This document shows positions 37,526 to 46,981 of a stretch of DNA of 64,000 nt, piece by piece. Under the pieces are notes generated by a model. That model had not been told where the DNA came from. It did no database searches and saw only the letters and a program-made list of their open reading frames with translations. Both the position numbers and the translations under genes were made by a program. This DNA comes from Magnetococcales bacterium (GTDB taxonomy: Bacteria; Pseudomonadota; Magnetococcia; Magnetococcales; JADFXB01), in the NCBI GenBank assembly GCA_015233935.1, contig JADFXB010000003.1, forward strand, positions 18,477 through 82,476, written 5' to 3'. Each line of letters begins with the position of its first letter. Positions within the stretch are counted from its first letter, which is position 1.

Positions 37526-38106
37526 GGGGATTCTTTCCTGACGGCAAAGATGGATAAGCGATTAAGAACATTGGCGATATCGGCGGCCAGGATGGCGGGC
37601 ATCTCTTTGGCCAAAGCATCCAGCAGGGGATCCAAAACTTCCCGTTCGGTTGCGGTGAAGGGGGACAACACATAGGAAGCCGGGTCACCCCCAGCGGTAG
37701 GACGACCGATTCCCAGACGCACCCGGACAAAGTTGGCGGTTCCCATCATTTCCTGCATGGACTTAAGACCGTTGTGTCCACCATTGCCACCGCCGGTCTT
37801 GATACGAACACGTCCGGGAGCCAAATCAAGATCATCATGAAAAACAAGAATTTGTTCGGGGGGAATTTTGTAAAAACGGGCCGCTTCTGCAACGGAGCGA
37901 CCGGAGAGGTTCATATAGGTTTCCGGCATCAACCAAAGAACCCGCTCATGACCAATGGTGCCATCCCCATAACGCCCGGCAAAGCGGTTTTGCCCCGAGG
38001 AAAGGCCCCATTGCTGGATGACCCGTTCCATGGCATGCCAGCCCAGGTTATGCCGGGTGGTGCGATATCGTTCACCAGGATTGCCCAAACCCACCAGTAG
38101 CCACAT
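37522..38106 (-). CDS. pth: Peptidyl-tRNA hydrolase
   Basis: 194 residues. LLVGLGNPGERYRTTRHNLGW contains the substrate-binding Asn and catalytic His, MPETYMNLSG the second conserved motif, and HDDLDLAPGRVRIKTGGGNGGHNGLKS the third. It recycles peptidyl-tRNAs dropped by ribosomes. Order rplY-pth-ychF read leftwards is a conserved bacterial arrangement. A terminator after rplY lies in front of it, so it may also have its own promoter. Confidence 0.97.
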   Translation of the reverse strand: MWLLVGLGNPGERYRTTRHNLGWHAMERVIQQWGLSSGQNRFAGRYGDGTIGHERVLWLMPETYMNLSGRSVAEAARFYKIPPEQILVFHDDLDLAPGRVRIKTGGGNGGHNGLKSMQEMMGTANFVRVRLGIGRPTAGGDPASYVLSPFTATEREVLDPLLDALAKEMPAILAADIANVLNRLSIFAVRKESP

Positions 38107-38136
38107 GGATCAACCGCTTTGCAATCAAACAACAAA

Positions 38137-38178
38137 CCCTTGCGGGCGTGTAACCTAAAAACCACACACCCGCAAGGG
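38137..38178 (-). terminator. Hairpin terminator after rplY
   Basis: A 15-bp stem with one mismatch (38137-38151 with 38164-38178; core CCCTTGCGGG) has a 12-nt loop. Read leftwards it is followed by the T-rich stretch complementary to AATCAAACAACAAA. Confidence 0.7.
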
Positions 38179-38212
38179 AGTTGAATCAGAAGGATAAAAA
38201 GGGCGTCAGCCC

Positions 38213-38914
38213 TTATTTTTTGCCACCAGCTTTGGGAGCGGGGGCAGCGGCAGCGGCGGGGGCTGCTTTGGCAGGTGCGGCTTTGGCAGGTGCAGCCTTG
38301 CCCTTGGCACCTTTGCCCTTGACGGGAGCAGCGGCCACTTCCACCTCTTCCACCTTGGCCCCGATGATGGCGGCGATGGTGGCATTGGGGTCGCCATGGA
38401 TGGTCACTTCTGGCGGCAACTTGATATCCCGCAGATGGACCGACTCGCCCACATCCATTTTGTTGATGAAGGCTTCGAGAAAATCGGGGATGGCCCCGGC
38501 GCGGCAATGGACATCCGCTTCGCGCATGGCCACTTGCAAAATTCCACCCTTCTTGAGACCGGGGGACTCGCTCTCACCGATGACGTGAATGGGCAGACGA
38601 ATGTGAATGCGGCGGGTGGGATCAAAGTGAACCAGGTCCAGATGAATGGGCACATCGGTGACCGGATCCTTCTGGAACTCTTTGAGCAACACCTCCATGG
38701 TTTCGCCACCTTCCATGTTGAGGGTCAAGGGGTGAGTTCTCAACTTACCCTTTTCCGACTCCATGAGTTTGATGAAATCTTTCACATTGACGGTGATCAT
38801 ACGGGTGGGCTGGCCATTGCCGTAGATCACGGCGGGAAGCAGAGACTCCCGACGAAGTTTGCGGGCCACCCCCTTGCCGGTCCCGTTGCGAACTTGACCT
38901 GTAATACTTGGCAT
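38213..38914 (-). CDS. rplY: 50S ribosomal protein L25/Ctc (long form)
   Basis: 233 residues, the long CTC-type L25. The N-terminal 5S-rRNA-binding domain (about 1-95) has RNGTGKGVARKLRRESLLPAVIYG, then the TL5 C-terminal beta domain (about 100-190, with HIRLPIHVIGESESPGLKKGGILQ). The final 40 or so residues are a low-complexity Ala/Pro/Lys tail made of near-repeats of APAKA, longer and simpler than usual. The ATG follows a normal site. Gene order prs-rplY-pth-ychF is conserved. Confidence 0.95.
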   Translation of the reverse strand: MPSITGQVRNGTGKGVARKLRRESLLPAVIYGNGQPTRMITVNVKDFIKLMESEKGKLRTHPLTLNMEGGETMEVLLKEFQKDPVTDVPIHLDLVHFDPTRRIHIRLPIHVIGESESPGLKKGGILQVAMREADVHCRAGAIPDFLEAFINKMDVGESVHLRDIKLPPEVTIHGDPNATIAAIIGAKVEEVEVAAAPVKGKGAKGKAAPAKAAPAKAAPAAAAAPAPKAGGKK

Positions 38915-39029
38915 GTTTCATTCCTTTGTAAGACTTTAACCATTACGGAAAGAAAATGGGTGACCAACCTCCAGGGGTGCTGAGACACCTTTTTCTTTCC
39001 ACCTTTCTCCCTTTGTTGGGAGAATTTCT

Positions 39030-39977
39030 TTAAACGAAGAGGGAGCTGACCGACTCTTCATCACTGATACGACGGATGGCTTCCCCCAACAGGTTGGAAA
39101 CGGTGAGGGAGACGATTTTATCGCAAGCTCTCGCATCCGCGCTTAAATTGATGGTATCGGTGATCAATAAGCGATCCATGGGGGAATTGGCAATGCGACG
39201 GACAGCTTCACCGGACAACACCCCGTGGGTACAAGCGGCGATGACAGAGGTTGCCCCGCCTTGATCCAAGAGATATTCGGCGGCCTTGACCATGGTTCCA
39301 GCGGTATCCACCATGTCATCCACGATCAGACATTTTTTGCCCTGTACATCACCAATGACATGCATGACTTCCGACAAATTAGCGGAAGGACGGCGTTTGT
39401 CGATAATGGCCAGTTCGGCATCCAAACGTTTGGCATAAGAACGTGCCCGCACCACCCCACCCACATCGGGAGAGACCACCACCATATTTTCGGAGCAGCA
39501 AGAGCGGATGGCATCCAGCAAAACAGGGGTGGCATAAATGTTATCCACCGGCATATTGAAAAAGCCCTGAATCTGTCCCGAATGGAGATCCATGGTGAGA
39601 ACCCGCTGTACACCTGCGGCATCCAGCAGGTCGGCCACCAACTTGGCGGTGATGGGGGTACGTCCTGCTTCTTTGCGATCCTGGCGGGCATAACCGAAAT
39701 AGGGAATTACGGCGGTAATGCGACCAGCGGAGGCTCTCCGCAGGGCATCCACCATAATGAGCAATTCCATTAAATGGTCGTTGGCGGGGGCCGAGGTGGG
39801 TTGCACCACGAAGACATCCCGTCCACGCACATTTTCGTTAATTTGAATAAAAATTTCTCCGTCAGAAAAACGGCGGACTGTGGCATCTCCAGGAGAAACC
39901 ATCAAGTAATCTGCAATACGATTGGCCAGTTCCGGGTTAGCAGTCCCGGAAAAGAGTTTCATTTTGGAGATGGACAT
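39030..39977 (-). CDS. prs: Ribose-phosphate pyrophosphokinase
   Basis: 315 residues from ATG 39977, matching E. coli Prs in length; an upstream TTG at 40001 is possible but unneeded. [19 protein letters not shown] is the opening; [27 protein letters not shown] (flexible ATP loop) and [14 protein letters not shown] (PRPP-binding loop) are all intact. It makes PRPP from ribose-5-phosphate and ATP for nucleotide, His, Trp and NAD synthesis. tRNA-Gln is just upstream on the same strand. Confidence 0.97.
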   Translation of the reverse strand: MSISKMKLFSGTANPELANRIADYLMVSPGDATVRRFSDGEIFIQINENVRGRDVFVVQPTSAPANDHLMELLIMVDALRRASAGRITAVIPYFGYARQDRKEAGRTPITAKLVADLLDAAGVQRVLTMDLHSGQIQGFFNMPVDNIYATPVLLDAIRSCCSENMVVVSPDVGGVVRARSYAKRLDAELAIIDKRRPSANLSEVMHVIGDVQGKKCLIVDDMVDTAGTMVKAAEYLLDQGGATSVIAACTHGVLSGEAVRRIANSPMDRLLITDTINLSADARACDKIVSLTVSNLLGEAIRRISDEESVSSLFV

Positions 39978-40079
39978 GGCAGGGATGGATCTTCCAGGCA
40001 AAGTTGAAAGCCGATGCCGGGCAGGATCGGGACGGGGACGAAAAGGGGGATCCGAACCGGCTGACGCTGAAATTGAAAG

Positions 40080-40154
40080 TGGCTGGGCCGCCAGGATTCG
40101 AACCTGGGGATGCCGGAATCAAAATCCGGTGCCTTACCGCTTGGCGACGGCCCA
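40080..40154 (-). tRNA. tRNA-Gln (anticodon TTG)
   Basis: The reverse strand gives a complete cloverleaf of 75 nt. The acceptor 5' arm TGGGCCG (40148-40154) pairs with CGGCCCA (40084-40090), followed by discriminator G and an encoded CCA at 40080-40082. The T-arm contains GGTTCGAATCC. The anticodon stem CCGGA/TCCGG encloses loop TTTTGAT with anticodon TTG. It lies between ispE and prs, a common bacterial position for tRNA-Gln. Confidence 0.96.
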
Positions 40155-40184
40155 ATAGGACACTGATTTTCGTATTCAACGCCG

Positions 40185-41087
40185 TCACGGTGAGGCAAAC
40201 TGACGACGCCACTCCTGCTCAAAAGGATGCTGCTTGCAGGTTATACCATGAAAAAGCAACCAATGGCCATGGCTGTTGGTAATAGCCTCTGCTGCTTTTG
40301 CTGCCATAGGCCCATCTTCAAATAAGCCGAAGACGGTGGGACCACTCCCCGACATGGCAGCCAACCAAGCCCCGTTTGCCTGCAAGGCTTGGACCATCTC
40401 GCCCACCACCGGAGCCAGCACCTGACTGACCGGTTGCAGGTCGTTGACCAACGGGTTGACAACCCTTTTACCCCTTGGAAGGTTGAAGATATTAATTGCT
40501 CCTTCAGAACTTGTCAATCCCTCTCTGTAAGCCCGGAAGACCTCTTTGGTGACCAGGGGGACACGGGGATTGAGGAGGAGCACCGACCAGGGAGGTCCCA
40601 GGTCCACCGGGGTGAGTTTTTCCCCAATTCCTTCCATTAAACAGGTTTGTTGCCCAAGAAAAACAGGAACATCCGCACCAAGTGCCACCCCTTCGTCAAT
40701 CAATTGCTGGTGGGTCAATCCCACCTGCCACAAGCGGTTGAGAACCAACATCACGGTGGCCGCATCGGAAGAACCGCCCCCCAAACCAGCCGCGACCGGC
40801 AAATTTTTTTCCAGGTGGATGGCCACCCCACCAACATGGGGGGCCAACTCAGCCATGCGACGGGCAGCACGCAAGGCCAGATTGTCATCCGCCTTTCCCA
40901 AATCACTGGAGCAGGAAAACTGGATACCTTCTTCTATTTTCTTGAAAAATATAAGGTCCTGCCATGAAAGAAAGGTCACATGACTTTGCAGAAGGTGATA
41001 ACCATCTTCTCGCCTGCCTACAATGCGCAAGTCCAGATTAATCTTGGCAGGGGCTGAAAAACAGAGGGCATTCTCAAGGGAGGGCAT
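40185..41087 (-). CDS. ispE: 4-(cytidine 5'-diphospho)-2-C-methyl-D-erythritol kinase
   Basis: 300 residues from ATG 41087, preceded by GGGGAAG; the start overlaps the lolB end by 14 bp. AKINLDLRIVGRREDGYHLL is the GHMP-kinase N-terminal motif with the catalytic Lys/Asp region, LPVAAGLGGGSSDAATVM the ATP-binding Gly-rich loop, and AAMSGSGPTVFGLF motif 3. It performs the fourth step of the MEP isoprenoid pathway. Order lolB-ispE-tRNA-Gln-prs is classical. Longer upstream frames lie within lolB and were not used. Confidence 0.96.
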   Translation of the reverse strand: MPSLENALCFSAPAKINLDLRIVGRREDGYHLLQSHVTFLSWQDLIFFKKIEEGIQFSCSSDLGKADDNLALRAARRMAELAPHVGGVAIHLEKNLPVAAGLGGGSSDAATVMLVLNRLWQVGLTHQQLIDEGVALGADVPVFLGQQTCLMEGIGEKLTPVDLGPPWSVLLLNPRVPLVTKEVFRAYREGLTSSEGAINIFNLPRGKRVVNPLVNDLQPVSQVLAPVVGEMVQALQANGAWLAAMSGSGPTVFGLFEDGPMAAKAAEAITNSHGHWLLFHGITCKQHPFEQEWRRQFASP

Positions 41088-41832
41088 AGGCTTCCCCATA
41101 TTCGGGCAAAATGATGCGTCGGAAGGTTTCCGGCGGTTGAAAGACCAACATTTCCTCACCACTTTTTCGGTCGGGAAACCGCCAATCCTGCCAGGTAAAT
41201 TCCAACTTATGGGCATCCCCGAGGGTCAACCCAACCTTGCCCGGCATGATGGCCTCCAGTGCAGGCCATTGATAGATGATGGTGTAAGGATAATCCGACT
41301 GCTGCCCCTCCCGCACCAATAAACGTCCCTGTTGATCCAGACGAATTTTCTCTTCCCCCAAAGAGAACCACCCTCCCTCCCCTGGCACCAGTTCTGACAA
41401 GGAAGACAAAGCCAAAACCGCTTGCACCAACTGTTGGGGAGCCACCCGCAATTGAGCCAAACGAAACAAACCCGCCGCCGTGGCCGCAGTCTGCCAAACT
41501 TCATGCTGTTGCTTATGAATCAAGGAAATCTGGCTTTCATCCAACCACAACTCCCCAACCTGTTGCTGGAATGGCCCCCAGATGGTCATGCGCACCCGCC
41601 TTGTTCCCTCCCCCACCAGAGTGACCCGATGGCGACGCCCACCCGTTTCCGGCGACTCCACCTCCATGATGCCATTGACCAGCCAGTGACGAGGGGTTTG
41701 ATACCAGGAACGCTGGTACGCCATGAAACGCTCCACCGCCATTCCCTGTTCGACAGGTTGCTCCGGCACTGTGGAACAGGCCGTCAGCAACAAAAACAAT
41801 AACATGGACAGCTTGTGGCGTATAGGCGACAT
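41074..41832 (-). CDS. lolB: Outer-membrane lipoprotein LolB-like
   Basis: 252 residues. A lipoprotein signal peptide ends in the lipobox LLTAC with Cys19 as the acylated residue. The mature chain has the eleven-strand LolB/LolA-like pattern, with HRVTLVGEGTRRVRMTIWGPFQQQVGELWL and PSMLFL-like segments lacking known enzyme motifs. LolB receives lipoproteins from LolA and inserts them in the outer membrane. Sequence similarity of this family is low, so the name rests partly on position directly upstream of ispE. It lies 13 bp downstream of the TPR lipoprotein gene. Confidence 0.82.
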   Translation of the reverse strand: MSPIRHKLSMLLFLLLTACSTVPEQPVEQGMAVERFMAYQRSWYQTPRHWLVNGIMEVESPETGGRRHRVTLVGEGTRRVRMTIWGPFQQQVGELWLDESQISLIHKQQHEVWQTAATAAGLFRLAQLRVAPQQLVQAVLALSSLSELVPGEGGWFSLGEEKIRLDQQGRLLVREGQQSDYPYTIIYQWPALEAIMPGKVGLTLGDAHKLEFTWQDWRFPDRKSGEEMLVFQPPETFRRIILPEYGEAYALP

Positions 41833-41845
41833 GAGAGGTCAATTT

Positions 41846-43609
41846 CTAGCGAGAGAGGCTTTTCAACTTTTCAGCGATGGCCTCATTTTTTGGGTCAAAC
41901 TCAAGGGCTTTGCGCCAAGTGGACTCCGCTTCCGCCTTGTTGCCCATGGCCTGATAAACATCCCCCAAATGTTCCAAAATGGCGGCATCTTCCGGCTGCA
42001 TGCGCACCGCCTCTTTCATCACGGCGAGAGATTCTTCATAACGTTGCAAACGAAAAAGAACCCAACCCAGACTGTCGGTGATGAAACCATCGGCAGGGGC
42101 CAGGGCGGAGGCTTTTTTTAACAATTCGTGGGCTTCCTGCAAATTCATATTGCGATCTGCCCAGGAATACCCCAAATAGTTGAGGGCTTGGGGATCTTCC
42201 GGGTCGCGGGCGATGTAATCCTTCAAATCTTTTTCAGCCTCATCCCAACGATCCAGCTTGTCAAAGGCCATGGCCCGATTAAAAATTAAACGAATGTGCG
42301 CCCCTTCAAGAGCCAACCCCTTGTTACAGGCATCCACCACCCCTTCATAATCTTTTTCCTGCAACAACAAGACACTCAAAGCCAGATAAACATCCGAACG
42401 CTTATCATCCACCGCCAATACTTTTTTAACCCTGGCGATAGCCTCCTGATATTTTTTATCCCGTGCCTCCATGAAACTTAAACGGAGCTGGCTTTCCAAA
42501 TGGTAAGTATCATCCACACCAATTTTATTGTATTGGACGAAGGCCTCCTCATCTTGATTCAAAGCTTCCAGCACCTGCCCCATATAATAACGCACCCCGG
42601 AATTTTGGGGGCTGGTGGCCTCTGCCAGACGCAACTCCTTGAGAGCCTCTTGATATTTTTCCTGGCTCATCAAGATCAAAGCGGTGGTCATCCGAGCCTG
42701 AACACTATCAGGCGAAATGCGGGACATGGCACGAAATTCAGCCAGTGCTGCTTCCCGGTTGTCTTGATCCAAAAATAAACGCCCCAAACGACCATGGATT
42801 TCCTGGTTTTCCGGGTTACGTTTTAAATGATCCCGATAAACCACCTCCGCCTCTTTTCCCCTTCCCAACTCCTGCAACAACGATCCCAAGGCCACCGTGG
42901 GTTCCAAACGATTGGGAGCTGCCCGCAACGCCTCCCGAAAGGGAACTACCGCCTTTTCCGATTGCCCCTGATTGACGTAGGCCCGCCCCAAAGCCAGGTG
43001 GGCCTTCCATGCCAACTCTTTTTGTTGATAGAGGGGTTTTAACAGCTCGCGGGCAGCATCGGCTTTGTGTTGATAACCATAGAGCTGTGCCAACAGCAGA
43101 CGGGCCTGGTGGTTGTCACCATCCAAGCGCAACAAGGCTTCGTAATGTCTGACAGCCTGGTCATACTCTTTGTTGGCCATGTGAATACCGGCCAAAAGCA
43201 GACGACCACGTTGATTATCAGGATCTTTTTCAATCAACAATTGGGCATACTTGCCTGCCGTTGCCAAATCGCCCCTTTGGGTGGCCAGACTGGAGACGGT
43301 CAACAGGGCTTCGGTATGACCAGGATCCAATTCAGCAAGACGGGTGAAGGCTTCTTCAGCTTCGATCCATTTATGCTCCCGCAGCCGCATGCTGCCAGTT
43401 AAATAGTGATAAATTTTTTCATCATCCAAGCTACCCAGATATTCTGCATGGGCGGCAGGAACCTGGTTGGCATCGGCGGGCAAGGGTTGACTGATACCTG
43501 TCTGCTTTGGTTTGCCGGTCAAGTCATCCTCAACGGTCACCGGACCGACACAGGATGTCAGCCCAAGGAGAACCAGCATTAAACTTCCGATGCGGATGCC
43601 GGAAGACAT
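41846..43609 (-). CDS. Tetratricopeptide repeat lipoprotein
   Basis: 587 residues. The signal peptide ends in lipobox GLTSC (Cys20). From about residue 60 on there are some fourteen TPR-like helical pairs with A/Y/P spacing (for example EAEEAFTRLAELDPGHTEALL, EEAVRMQPEDAAILEHLGDVYQAMG and KALEFDPKN). It is likely an outer-membrane scaffold, like BamD/PilF or the proteins found upstream of lolB in many alphaproteobacteria. AAAGGT precedes the ATG, and the gene starts the lolB-ispE operon. Partner is unknown. Confidence 0.88.
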   Translation of the reverse strand: MSSGIRIGSLMLVLLGLTSCVGPVTVEDDLTGKPKQTGISQPLPADANQVPAAHAEYLGSLDDEKIYHYLTGSMRLREHKWIEAEEAFTRLAELDPGHTEALLTVSSLATQRGDLATAGKYAQLLIEKDPDNQRGRLLLAGIHMANKEYDQAVRHYEALLRLDGDNHQARLLLAQLYGYQHKADAARELLKPLYQQKELAWKAHLALGRAYVNQGQSEKAVVPFREALRAAPNRLEPTVALGSLLQELGRGKEAEVVYRDHLKRNPENQEIHGRLGRLFLDQDNREAALAEFRAMSRISPDSVQARMTTALILMSQEKYQEALKELRLAEATSPQNSGVRYYMGQVLEALNQDEEAFVQYNKIGVDDTYHLESQLRLSFMEARDKKYQEAIARVKKVLAVDDKRSDVYLALSVLLLQEKDYEGVVDACNKGLALEGAHIRLIFNRAMAFDKLDRWDEAEKDLKDYIARDPEDPQALNYLGYSWADRNMNLQEAHELLKKASALAPADGFITDSLGWVLFRLQRYEESLAVMKEAVRMQPEDAAILEHLGDVYQAMGNKAEAESTWRKALEFDPKNEAIAEKLKSLSR

Positions 43610-43691
43610 ACCTTTGTAACCCCTGAAAAACGTGTTGAAATTTTATTCTGCCAGAAGGTTTGACACACGAATTCTGACAAAAATTCCCTCT

Positions 43692-43715
43692 TTCCGCCAT
43701 AATGTCATGGCGGAA
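43692..43715 (-). terminator. Hairpin after the DUF1858 gene
   Basis: A 9-bp inverted repeat (TTCCGCCAT at 43692-43700, complement at 43707-43715) lies 19 bp past the DUF1858 stop, followed leftwards by GAGGGAATTTTTG. Moderate terminator. Confidence 0.5.
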
Positions 43716-43733
43716 TTTCAATTCTTTGGTGGT

Positions 43734-43946
43734 TCAGGAACTCTTTTGTTTGCTGGTGGCGGAACGCACCTTAGCCAACAACTGCTCCAAATCCACATGG
43801 TACATACGCACCACATCCTGCAAAGTGTCCACCTGGGAAGCCAGACATCCCCCGCAATCGATGCCCATTTCCTTCAGCACTCTACCCAGTTCGGGAACGT
43901 CGCGAATGAGTTGTGCCATATTTTTGCGAGGATCGATATCGCTCAT
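43734..43946 (-). CDS. DUF1858 domain protein (ScdA/hybrid-cluster-type N-terminal domain)
   Basis: 70 residues from ATG 43946 (AGGTG upstream). MAQLIRDVPELGRVLKEMGIDCGGCLASQ matches the DUF1858 pattern, where CGGC is a conserved dithiol that binds or transfers a redox cofactor or Fe-S related species. TLQDVVRMYHVDLEQLLAKV completes the fold. Such domains occur alone or fused to YgcU/Ric-type di-iron proteins. It is monocistronic, divergent from rpmB. Possible role in redox or nitrosative stress; not proven. Confidence 0.8.
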   Translation of the reverse strand: MSDIDPRKNMAQLIRDVPELGRVLKEMGIDCGGCLASQVDTLQDVVRMYHVDLEQLLAKVRSATSKQKSS

Positions 43947-44227
43947 GTTCACCTGCTCAATGTAATGATACTCATTGGTCGAAAGGAGGAAGGCAACCGC
44001 CCCTTCCCCACCTTCTTTAATACACCATTTTCACCAAGATACAAAGCTCTTCCTTGCCATGATTGCCCCAGTCTGATGGGCTGGCAAATAAAAAATTTTC
44101 ATTTGCCGGCGGGATTATGGATTAAACCCTTGCCATGTCACTTGAAATCGATTAAAAGAGGTGGTTTTTCTCAATCGGAAACTTATGAACCCTTTATGGG
44201 TGTTTGGATAGCTAAGGAGAGAAGACC

Positions 44228-44515
44228 GTGGCACGGAAGTTTACCCTGGGCGGCAAAGCCCCGCAAATTGGATGCAACGTTTCCCATTCCCATCGCAAGA
44301 CCAAAAAGGCCTGGATGCCCAACATTCAGACCAAGGCCATGTACAGCATGGTTCTGGGTCGCTCCATCCGCATGACCATCACCACCTCTACCCTGCGGAG
44401 CGTGGATTTTGTGGGCGGTTTGGACAACTATCTGTTGGCCGCCTCTGATGCCGAACTCACCAAGACCATGCGCGACTTGCGTGATCTGATTCGTCAGAAG
44501 AGTGCCTCTGCTTGA
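44228..44515 (+). CDS. rpmB: 50S ribosomal protein L28
   Basis: 95 residues with a GTG start after AAGGAGA. GNNVSHSHRKTKR-type motif appears as GCNVSHSHRKTKKAWMPN, diagnostic for L28 (normally GNNVSHA). The C-terminal extension (DNYLLAASDAELTKTMRDL) is of the alphaproteobacterial type. The N-terminal cysteine-rich version is not seen. Strong terminator directly after the stop. rpmG (L33), often adjacent, is absent. Confidence 0.96.
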   Translation: MARKFTLGGKAPQIGCNVSHSHRKTKKAWMPNIQTKAMYSMVLGRSIRMTITTSTLRSVDFVGGLDNYLLAASDAELTKTMRDLRDLIRQKSASA

Positions 44516-44520
44516 TGAAA

Positions 44521-44557
44521 AAAAACAGGTGGGGAAGCAGCTTCCCCACCTGTTTTT
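44521..44557 (+). terminator. Strong bidirectional terminator between rpmB and apgM
   Basis: A 17-bp perfect stem (44521-44537 with 44541-44557; core ACAGGTGGGGAAG) has a 3-nt loop, A-run on the 5' side and T-run on the 3' side, so it serves both convergent genes. Confidence 0.92.
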
Positions 44558-44593
44558 TTTGCCCCCTGCCCCACCTGGTTTGATTCCACCTGT

Positions 44594-45787
44594 TCAATCT
44601 CGCAAAAACCACTCCATCAAGGTGCAACCAGGATCAAAAGTCCGGGAAGCCGTGGTCAACAACCCTTCATCATAAGCCACATTGTTATCAGGTTGAATGC
44701 CCGCCCCCATCATGGCAAAGGGCACCGGATCGGGCGTATGGGTTTTCAGGACAACGGGAGTGGGGTGATCGGGCAACGCCAGGGCACGATAAGGTTCTCC
44801 CCTGCGATCCAGTTCAGCCAGGACAGGACCAACCAACCGCTTATCGAAATCTTCGATGGCCTTGATCTTGTAATCCAACCGTCCGGCGTGACCCGCCTCA
44901 TCAGGGGATTCTACGTGGACGAACATCATGTCCAACTCCCGCAACCCTTCCAGACAAGCCGCTGCTTTTCCTTCATAATCGGTATCGATCCAACCGGTAG
45001 CCCCTGGGACATGGAATACTTTGAACCCAATGTGGTTGGCAATACCCCGCATTAAATCCACCGCCGAGATGACCCCACCCGTTTTGCCAAAGCGGGAGGC
45101 AAAGGTTTCGATATCCGGCTTTCTCCCCTGCCCCCACAACCAAATGCTGTTGGCCGGTAGTTTGCCCTCGGCAATCCTTTTTTGATTGACCGGATGGTCC
45201 TGCAAAAAGGACCAGGAGGCTTTCATAAGTCCCAGAATGGTCTCGCCAACCTCACCATGGGGCAAACGGTCGGCAATGGGACGGTCAGAAATATCATGGG
45301 GAGGCACACAAGTGACTTGATCACTCCCACCATGCCACACCAGAATATGACGATAACTCACACCTGGATGAAAGCGGAAATGTTCATTACCCAACCGCCG
45401 GTTAAGTTCACCAATTAAAATTTCCCCTTCAGCACTGGAAATTTGATCGGCAGAAAAATCCTGCATGACGCTAAAATTGTCGGACAGGGTGACCAGATTA
45501 CACCGGAAGGAAACATCCTCCTGCCCCAGAACGATCCCCATGGCAGAGGCTTCCAGCGGACTGCGTCCGCTATAGCTTTGGCGAACGTCATAACCAAGGA
45601 CACCCAGATTGGCCACATCACTCCCCGGATAAAATCCGCTGGGGGTATTGAGGGACCAACCACCGATTCCCATTTTGACCATGCGGTCCAGATTGGGGGT
45701 ATCCGCAACCATCAGGGGTGTTTTACCACCCAGTTGGGGCATGGGCTGGTCACTCATGCCATCTCCCAGGAAGATGACAAATTTCAT
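44594..45787 (-). CDS. apgM: Cofactor-independent phosphoglycerate mutase (ApgM, archaeal type)
   Basis: 397 residues. FLGDGMSDQPMPQLGGKTPL and ADTPNLDRM are alkaline-phosphatase-superfamily metal sites; GFYPGSDVANLGVLGYD holds the catalytic Ser, and VHVESPDEAGHAG plus ALPDHPTPV the second metal cluster. This family (COG3635) interconverts 3- and 2-phosphoglycerate; some members are alternative homoserine kinases. Because a true ThrB is encoded 8 kb away, the mutase role is more likely. It follows mdh on the same strand. Confidence 0.93.
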   Translation of the reverse strand: MKFVIFLGDGMSDQPMPQLGGKTPLMVADTPNLDRMVKMGIGGWSLNTPSGFYPGSDVANLGVLGYDVRQSYSGRSPLEASAMGIVLGQEDVSFRCNLVTLSDNFSVMQDFSADQISSAEGEILIGELNRRLGNEHFRFHPGVSYRHILVWHGGSDQVTCVPPHDISDRPIADRLPHGEVGETILGLMKASWSFLQDHPVNQKRIAEGKLPANSIWLWGQGRKPDIETFASRFGKTGGVISAVDLMRGIANHIGFKVFHVPGATGWIDTDYEGKAAACLEGLRELDMMFVHVESPDEAGHAGRLDYKIKAIEDFDKRLVGPVLAELDRRGEPYRALALPDHPTPVVLKTHTPDPVPFAMMGAGIQPDNNVAYDEGLLTTASRTFDPGCTLMEWFLRD

Positions 45788-45811
45788 AAGATATCCTCAC
45801 TTGGCGAATGA

Positions 45812-45838
45812 ACGGGGAGCGGTCAGGCCGCTCCCCGT
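45812..45838 (-). terminator. Hairpin after mdh
   Basis: A perfect 11-bp stem (ACGGGGAGCGG at 45812-45822, complement at 45828-45838) with 5-nt loop lies 21 bp beyond the mdh stop and before apgM. The following bases (TTCATTC) are only weakly T-rich, so it may attenuate rather than fully stop transcription. Confidence 0.6.
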
Positions 45839-45858
45839 AAGAAACCGGAACCGGAAAA

Positions 45859-46839
45859 TCAGCGCAGCAAATCTTTCACCACTTCCCGCTCTTTGCGCAA
45901 TTCATCCAGCACGAAGTCAAACTTGGTTTTGGCCCAGTCAGACATGGGCAGTCCTTCCACCACCTGGATATTCCCCTGGCTGTCGGTCCGTACTGGGAAG
46001 CCAAAGATCAATCCCGGCTCCACCCCGTATTCACCTTTGGAACAGATACCGGCAGAATACCAATCGTCACCAGGGGTGGGATTGATCAACGATTTCATAT
46101 GCTCCAGAGCAGCATTGGCAGCAGAAGCCGCACTGGAAGCTCCCCGCGCTTTGATAACCACCGCACCCCGATTTTGAATATCCTTGACAAAGTTTTCCCG
46201 CAACCAGGTTTGGTCGTTGATCACTTCAGAAGCCGGTTTGCCGTCGATACGGGCATTTTCAAAGTCGGGATACTGATTATTGGAGTGGTTGCCCCATACC
46301 ACCATGTGGCTGACAGAGGCGGCAGTCCGATTGGCCTTGGCAGCCAACATGCCCATGGCCCGGTTTTGATCCAGACGCATCATGGCGGTGAAACGATCCT
46401 GGGGGATATCGCTGTTGTTCATGGCAATCAGGCAGTTGGTGTTGCAGGGATTGCCAACCACCAGAATACGCACCGCAGAATCGGCATGATTGAGAGCACG
46501 TCCCTGCCCCACAAAAATGGGACCATTGACCTGAATCAGATCCGAGCGTTCCATGCCAGGGCCACGGGGACGGGAACCCACCAGAAAGGCCGCCTGGATA
46601 CCCTCAAAAGCCGCACCAGGCTGATCATAGATGTCCACACCATCCAGGGTGGGGAAGGCGCAGTCGGAAAGCTCCATGACCACCCCTTCCAGGGCACCCA
46701 TGGCCTGGGGAATTTCCAAAAGCTGCAAACGAATGGGCTGGTTGGGTCCATACAGCTCACCCGCCGCCAAACGAAACAGCAGGCTGTAACTGATTTGTCC
46801 GGCAGCCCCGGTCACAGCCACGCGAATAGGTTTGGTCAT
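45859..46839 (-). CDS. mdh: Malate dehydrogenase (cytosolic/plant-type)
   Basis: 326 residues from ATG 46839, with AAGGAGGAG upstream; a longer frame to 46914 lacks any ribosome site. [21 protein letters not shown] is the NAD-binding motif of the type-1 (cytosolic-like) MDH group. [29 protein letters not shown] (substrate Arg) and [12 protein letters not shown] with the catalytic His follow. It converts malate and oxaloacetate in the TCA cycle. Genes after it read apgM, with a hairpin between. Confidence 0.96.
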   Translation of the reverse strand: MTKPIRVAVTGAAGQISYSLLFRLAAGELYGPNQPIRLQLLEIPQAMGALEGVVMELSDCAFPTLDGVDIYDQPGAAFEGIQAAFLVGSRPRGPGMERSDLIQVNGPIFVGQGRALNHADSAVRILVVGNPCNTNCLIAMNNSDIPQDRFTAMMRLDQNRAMGMLAAKANRTAASVSHMVVWGNHSNNQYPDFENARIDGKPASEVINDQTWLRENFVKDIQNRGAVVIKARGASSAASAANAALEHMKSLINPTPGDDWYSAGICSKGEYGVEPGLIFGFPVRTDSQGNIQVVEGLPMSDWAKTKFDFVLDELRKEREVVKDLLR

Positions 46840-46981
46840 GCTCTCCTCCTTGCTGATTGGTGATTTTTTTCGGGAAAAAAGTTCCTGGCAGACGCTTTTT
46901 CCTGTGTCAAGCAACTCATGATCTTTTATCCTGTCATAGAGCAGGATTCAAGCCTTCACAACAAGGATACAGGGACAAAAC

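Noticed and set aside
46099..46863. 254-residue frame antisense to mdh
   Set aside because: Malate dehydrogenase is certain on the minus strand.
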